Source of the DNA: Phorcus lineatus | Taxonomy: Eukaryota > Mollusca > Gastropoda > Trochida > Trochidae | Direction of reading: 5' to 3' | Assembly: GCA_921293015.1 (NCBI GenBank) | Contig: OV121097.1 | Location: 17,793,924-17,857,923 of the forward strand | DNA: 64,000 nucleotides | In this document: in pieces, positions 58,480-64,000 of the stretch | Layout of the letters: each line of letters opens with the position of its first letter | Numbering within the stretch: position 1 is the stretch's first letter | Notes under the pieces: generated by a model | The model's database searches: none | Told to the model about the DNA's origin: nothing | Seen by the model: only the letters and a program-made list of their open reading frames with translations | Program-made: the position numbers and the translations under genes

Positions 58480-60410
58480 GAAGTAAAGGGATTTGAAAAA
58501 CGTAATTGTGTTGAACGGCATTATATATTAAGTTTTAAAATATATTTTTAAAAAACAATACATAACTTAATCACATTTAAATATTTTCAATACCATATAT
58601 CTAATAGGATGCGGTGATGGTTGAGGCGTATTCCAAAATGTTAGTATTTCGCACCCGAGTTTCACCCAGTTATCGGATATTGAACAAACTACATTCCTCT
58701 CACAACTAGTAAATTTAGTCGCAAGCGACGACAAAAGGATTCAGCGGATAAAAAGCACATTCAGTACAAACATAGTGATGTTAGCAAGCTTCCCTGAAAG
58801 TTTCATGAAGATTGGTGCATGCAAGTCACAGCATCAAGTTTCATCCGACCTAATCACCTAACCAAACTGCGATTTTTGCAAAGAAGTTAATAATGTGCAA
58901 AAACTATGCTACTTATGAATTCGTCATTATTGACATTTTTGGTTTGTACAGTTATTACGTTTCATTCAAAACAAGTTTCAAGTCTATAAGTGCATATTTA
59001 AAAATTACCCCATGTTAATTTTCCGCATAAGATTTCCCCCGATTTTGATCGTTTATTGTGAATGAAAATGACTGTTCGCGATCAATGCTTTAACAGTTTC
59101 GTCAACTTTATAGACTGGTCTGACATTCCTGAAAAAATGGTGCAATTTTGAGTCTAACTTTTTGAGTTACCTGCCCTTGAATATGGTAACACGATCCGAG
59201 TCGCCCGACTTTGAAGGGTTGCTGAGAAAAATGTATTATCGTTGGGACCTTGTATTTTAGGAATTCAAAACTACAATGCTTCAGCTACATTAAGTATGAA
59301 TTTCAGCACTCTACTGCGAGTATCTTCAGAGGAGAAGATTGTCAAAGGTGCATGGGGCACGAAAATTGAAAATAGTCCAAAAAAGCAATATGGCGGCGAA
59401 AATATGCATGCTAGGAATTCGCCATGATTTACTTTTTTGCTTGCAATGCTATTGCCTATCGTTTAAAAAAGTTGCAAGTCTCTAAGTGCATTTTGAAAAA
59501 AAAACCATGTTAATTTTTGAAAATTTGAGTGGTACTGTGCCTTTAACGCTTAATCCGATTAAGCCCAAAAGCTTTAGCGGTTTTGCCTAAATCGTGTCCA
59601 CAAAATTGGTGGAAGAAAAATAAAAAGAACACGCCATTCCTTAACTATTGTAAATCCACTGGCCGCTTTAGTTAGCCGCATGTAACGGCGTAAGATCTCA
59701 ACTCAATCAAAATATTTTATATTCTAGCCCTCCCATGTTTGAGATATTTCTTTGTATCTTAATCTTTTAATACTTAACTTGTATACACAATGTTTTGTGT
59801 GTATCATTGGCCATATGGCCTGGTGTTTGTATACCATTTGATGTTTTAAACTGTCACTGTTACCGATTTCCTACACATGTTACACAATAATAAAAATGTT
59901 GTCTGTCTGTCGTTAAGTATTTCGTTCAAACAGTAAAAAAATATTTTGAGTGCAGTAATTATAGAAGCACGTACTTAGAACAGCGTAAAAAACTAAAACG
60001 TGACTCGTTGTTCTCCTTTTCCGTGATGTAATGCTTCAAACATATTTTTATTTCAAGAAATGAAATAGGGATTGGCAAACACGTCTTTACGCATATTTGA
60101 ACACCGCTCCTTAGATAAAACAAGAAGCTGGACACAAAAACAAAATTTAACTCATGAAAACACAATCTTTGTGCAGGTGCAAATTGAAAATTGTCATAAA
60201 GTTGGGATGCTTAATGTTTAGCTGCAGCGCAAAGTCAAATATTATTAGGTGTGCTTTGGAAAGATATACGTATTTAAGTGATTATAATATCCAAGAAAAC
60301 GGTTACTTTTACTTATAAACTGGTGTTAAGAGCTAAGGATATTGCTGTCAGTCGAGGATAGTGAATATCTGCGTATGTCAGATGATTTACCTGGAACGTA
60401 CGTACATATT
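58480..60410. other. Intergenic, with a diverged direct duplication
   Basis: AAGTCTATAAGTGCATATTT at about 58978 and AAGTCTCTAAGTGCATTTTG at about 59478 are each followed by CCATGTTAATTTT: diverged direct repeats about 500 bp apart. No gene recognised. Confidence 0.45.
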
Positions 60411-61180
60411 TTAAATGCTTATGAGTTTGAAGCCATATCTACGATTGTTTTCTGTACTGTAATAAGTTTCCAAGTATAATTTCTCACGGCTTGTGCTAGT
60501 TCTTAATGCATCTAAATGCAAATTTCCAAGTGCATTAGCCTGTTCAAACGTACAATTATCCAATACCTGACAGCAGTCATCAAATAGTGGTAAGATCAAA
60601 GATTTGTACAAAGTGTTCAATGTTTACGATTAAGACGAATTGACCTTGGGCTTAGTGTATTTATCATTTCTTTTTATGTGTTTTCCAAGAACAATCGCTT
60701 TGAAGTGTTAAACCTAAATGTTTATGGTCTTCAACTTCTGTAATACGTTCACCGTGTAATGATAAGTTTGTTTTAACGTAATATTGAGGGTTTTTTTCGA
60801 CTGAACGTAATACTGTCAGTCTTCCTAGGATTGAAACTAACTTGCCATTTTCTGACCCAGTTTGGTTTTTCGTTATTTATAGTTGCGGCAGCTGTAAAAT
60901 TATCATCTATTATAACATATATTGATGTGTCATCGGCAAAGAGGCGAATGTTACTGTCTATGTCAACTAAAATGTCATTAATGTAGATAATTAACAAGAG
61001 TGGTCCCAGCACTGAGCCCTGTGGTACCCCAGCTTCTATACAGAACTAATATTTGAGCCATAAATATTTTCTGATTTCTACCATCCAAGTAACTCTAAAG
61101 TTTCCCCTTATGTCGTAGGCATGAAGCTCATGATTGATGCCATTATGCCAAACTTTATCGAAAGCTTTACTTATATCTCA
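60411..61180 (-). pseudogene. Jockey/CR1-type LINE reverse transcriptase relic
   Basis: Minus-strand RT motifs in order: DISKAFDKVWH (about 61180-61146), GVPQGSVLGPLLLIIYIND (about 61030-60975), RLFADDTSIYV (about 60952-60920; the FADD catalytic box is intact), WVRKWQVSFNPRKTDSITFS (about 60865-60806), then after a frameshift HGERITEVEDHKHLGLTLQ (about 60765-60705) and the C-terminal DNCTFEQANALGNLHLDALR (60620-60411 ORF). At least two frameshifts and one stop; not functional. The 5' endonuclease is missing. Confidence 0.85.
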
Positions 61181-61199
61181 AAATACTGCTCTGATTTCT

Positions 61200-63190
<1,991 letters not shown>

Positions 63191-63199
63191 CCAATATAT

Positions 63200-64000
63200 T
63201 TATAGATTGTATCTACATACATGAAAATGTTTGATTCATAATACGTGATCCAGCTTTTAGCAGTTCTATAGAATCAACAAAAGTTCGTAATCTTATTGAC
63301 GATACATCCCTCCAATAACTTTTTAAATGTTGTAAATAAACGCAAAGTATTTTCTGCTTGAGGAGATAATGACAAAAGGACATCAAAGGTCATCTGCTAG
63401 ACAACGCCATATTACTTACTCTTGTTTGATGCCCCGATACATCCCTGTCTGTTGACGATATGTTCCTCTAACTACTTGTTTTATTGAGACGTCCAATTGA
63501 TAAAAACGATTTCTCCATGCTATAATATACAATACGTTGTTAAACACTATTTTTGTATAACCTGAATAAATACAACTTTATTGTATATTACTTTGTTTTT
63601 CATTTCATGAACAGAAAGATTTAAACGGGGATTAAATATCCATTTTCAACTTTGCATTCGTAATAACTCCGTTTTCATATATCGCACATCCGACTATACA
63701 GTTCTGTAGAAAAATCTTTCAACAATTTTTTGAGACCATAAAAAGAATTCATAATCAACGAGAAAGTATTTAATTTTAATTTCAAAGTATACCACCCTCC
63801 AAAACTTGCCGTAGCCCTAAACGAACCCACAATTCGTGACGTCACAGTTTTATGTGTAGGATTTACCATACTTCCTGTTTATCGCGATCTCATTGTTATG
63901 GCTTCCGATCACGATGATGGATATTTATTTATTATTTATTCGAGCAGATAAACGTATATTCTATCGAACTAAATGCTGTTCCAATACATGAAAACGTTTC
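63200..64000. other. Window end, nothing recognised
   Basis: AT-rich. One CRE-like TGACGTCA at 63837-63844; no exon recognised. Confidence 0.4.

Overview
The window is nuclear DNA from an animal, most likely a marine invertebrate of lophotrochozoan type. It is AT-rich, its genes are split by GT-AG introns, and many retroelement and transposon relics fill the spaces. The species cannot be named from the sequence. Two host genes can be reconstructed exon by exon. Their exon joins all keep frame, although no transcript was available to confirm them.

Left part (1-8966, minus strand): the 5' portion of a RalGDS/RGL-family Ral guanine exchange factor. Eleven coding exons (443 codons) run from a start codon at 8792 to the window edge. 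They encode the Ras exchanger (REM) domain and most of the CDC25-type catalytic domain. The rest of the gene, including any Ras-association domain, lies outside the window. Its introns hold a tRNA-derived SINE and an array of exactly 22 units of 22 bp. A promoter-like cluster (ETS and YY1 motifs, two short upstream ORFs) sits at 8891-8980. The stretch from 8967 to about 17.7 kb shows no gene.

Middle part (17.77-29.56 kb, plus strand): a complete 1-Cys peroxiredoxin gene (PRDX6 type), six coding exons and 219 codons, with an NRF1-like site and an E-box upstream and AATAAA downstream. Introns 1 and 4 carry terminal-inverted-repeat elements, and a LINE fragment ends about 150 bp before exon 2. 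The peroxidase residues are present, but the lipase-type GxSxG motif of vertebrate PRDX6 is altered.

Right part (29.6-64 kb): no recognisable conserved host gene, and many mobile elements. These are palindromic elements with near-perfect arms (33.5-33.9 and 39.9-40.1 kb, half copy at 30.5 kb); a 2.8-kb structure with about 565-bp inverted arms (37.06-39.85 kb); a Tc1/mariner transposase relic (35 kb); LINE fragments (51.0-51.7, 57.7-58.5, 60.4-61.2 and 62-63.1 kb); and a Neptune-like Penelope retroelement with reverse transcriptase and GIY-YIG endonuclease (54.0-55.3 kb). A weak candidate for a small secreted, cysteine-containing protein gene (two exons) lies at 41.86-43.43 kb.

The most unusual items are the 2.8-kb inverted repeat, the palindromic family with target duplications of different lengths, the Penelope element between (TA)n tracts, and the candidate secreted peptide gene.
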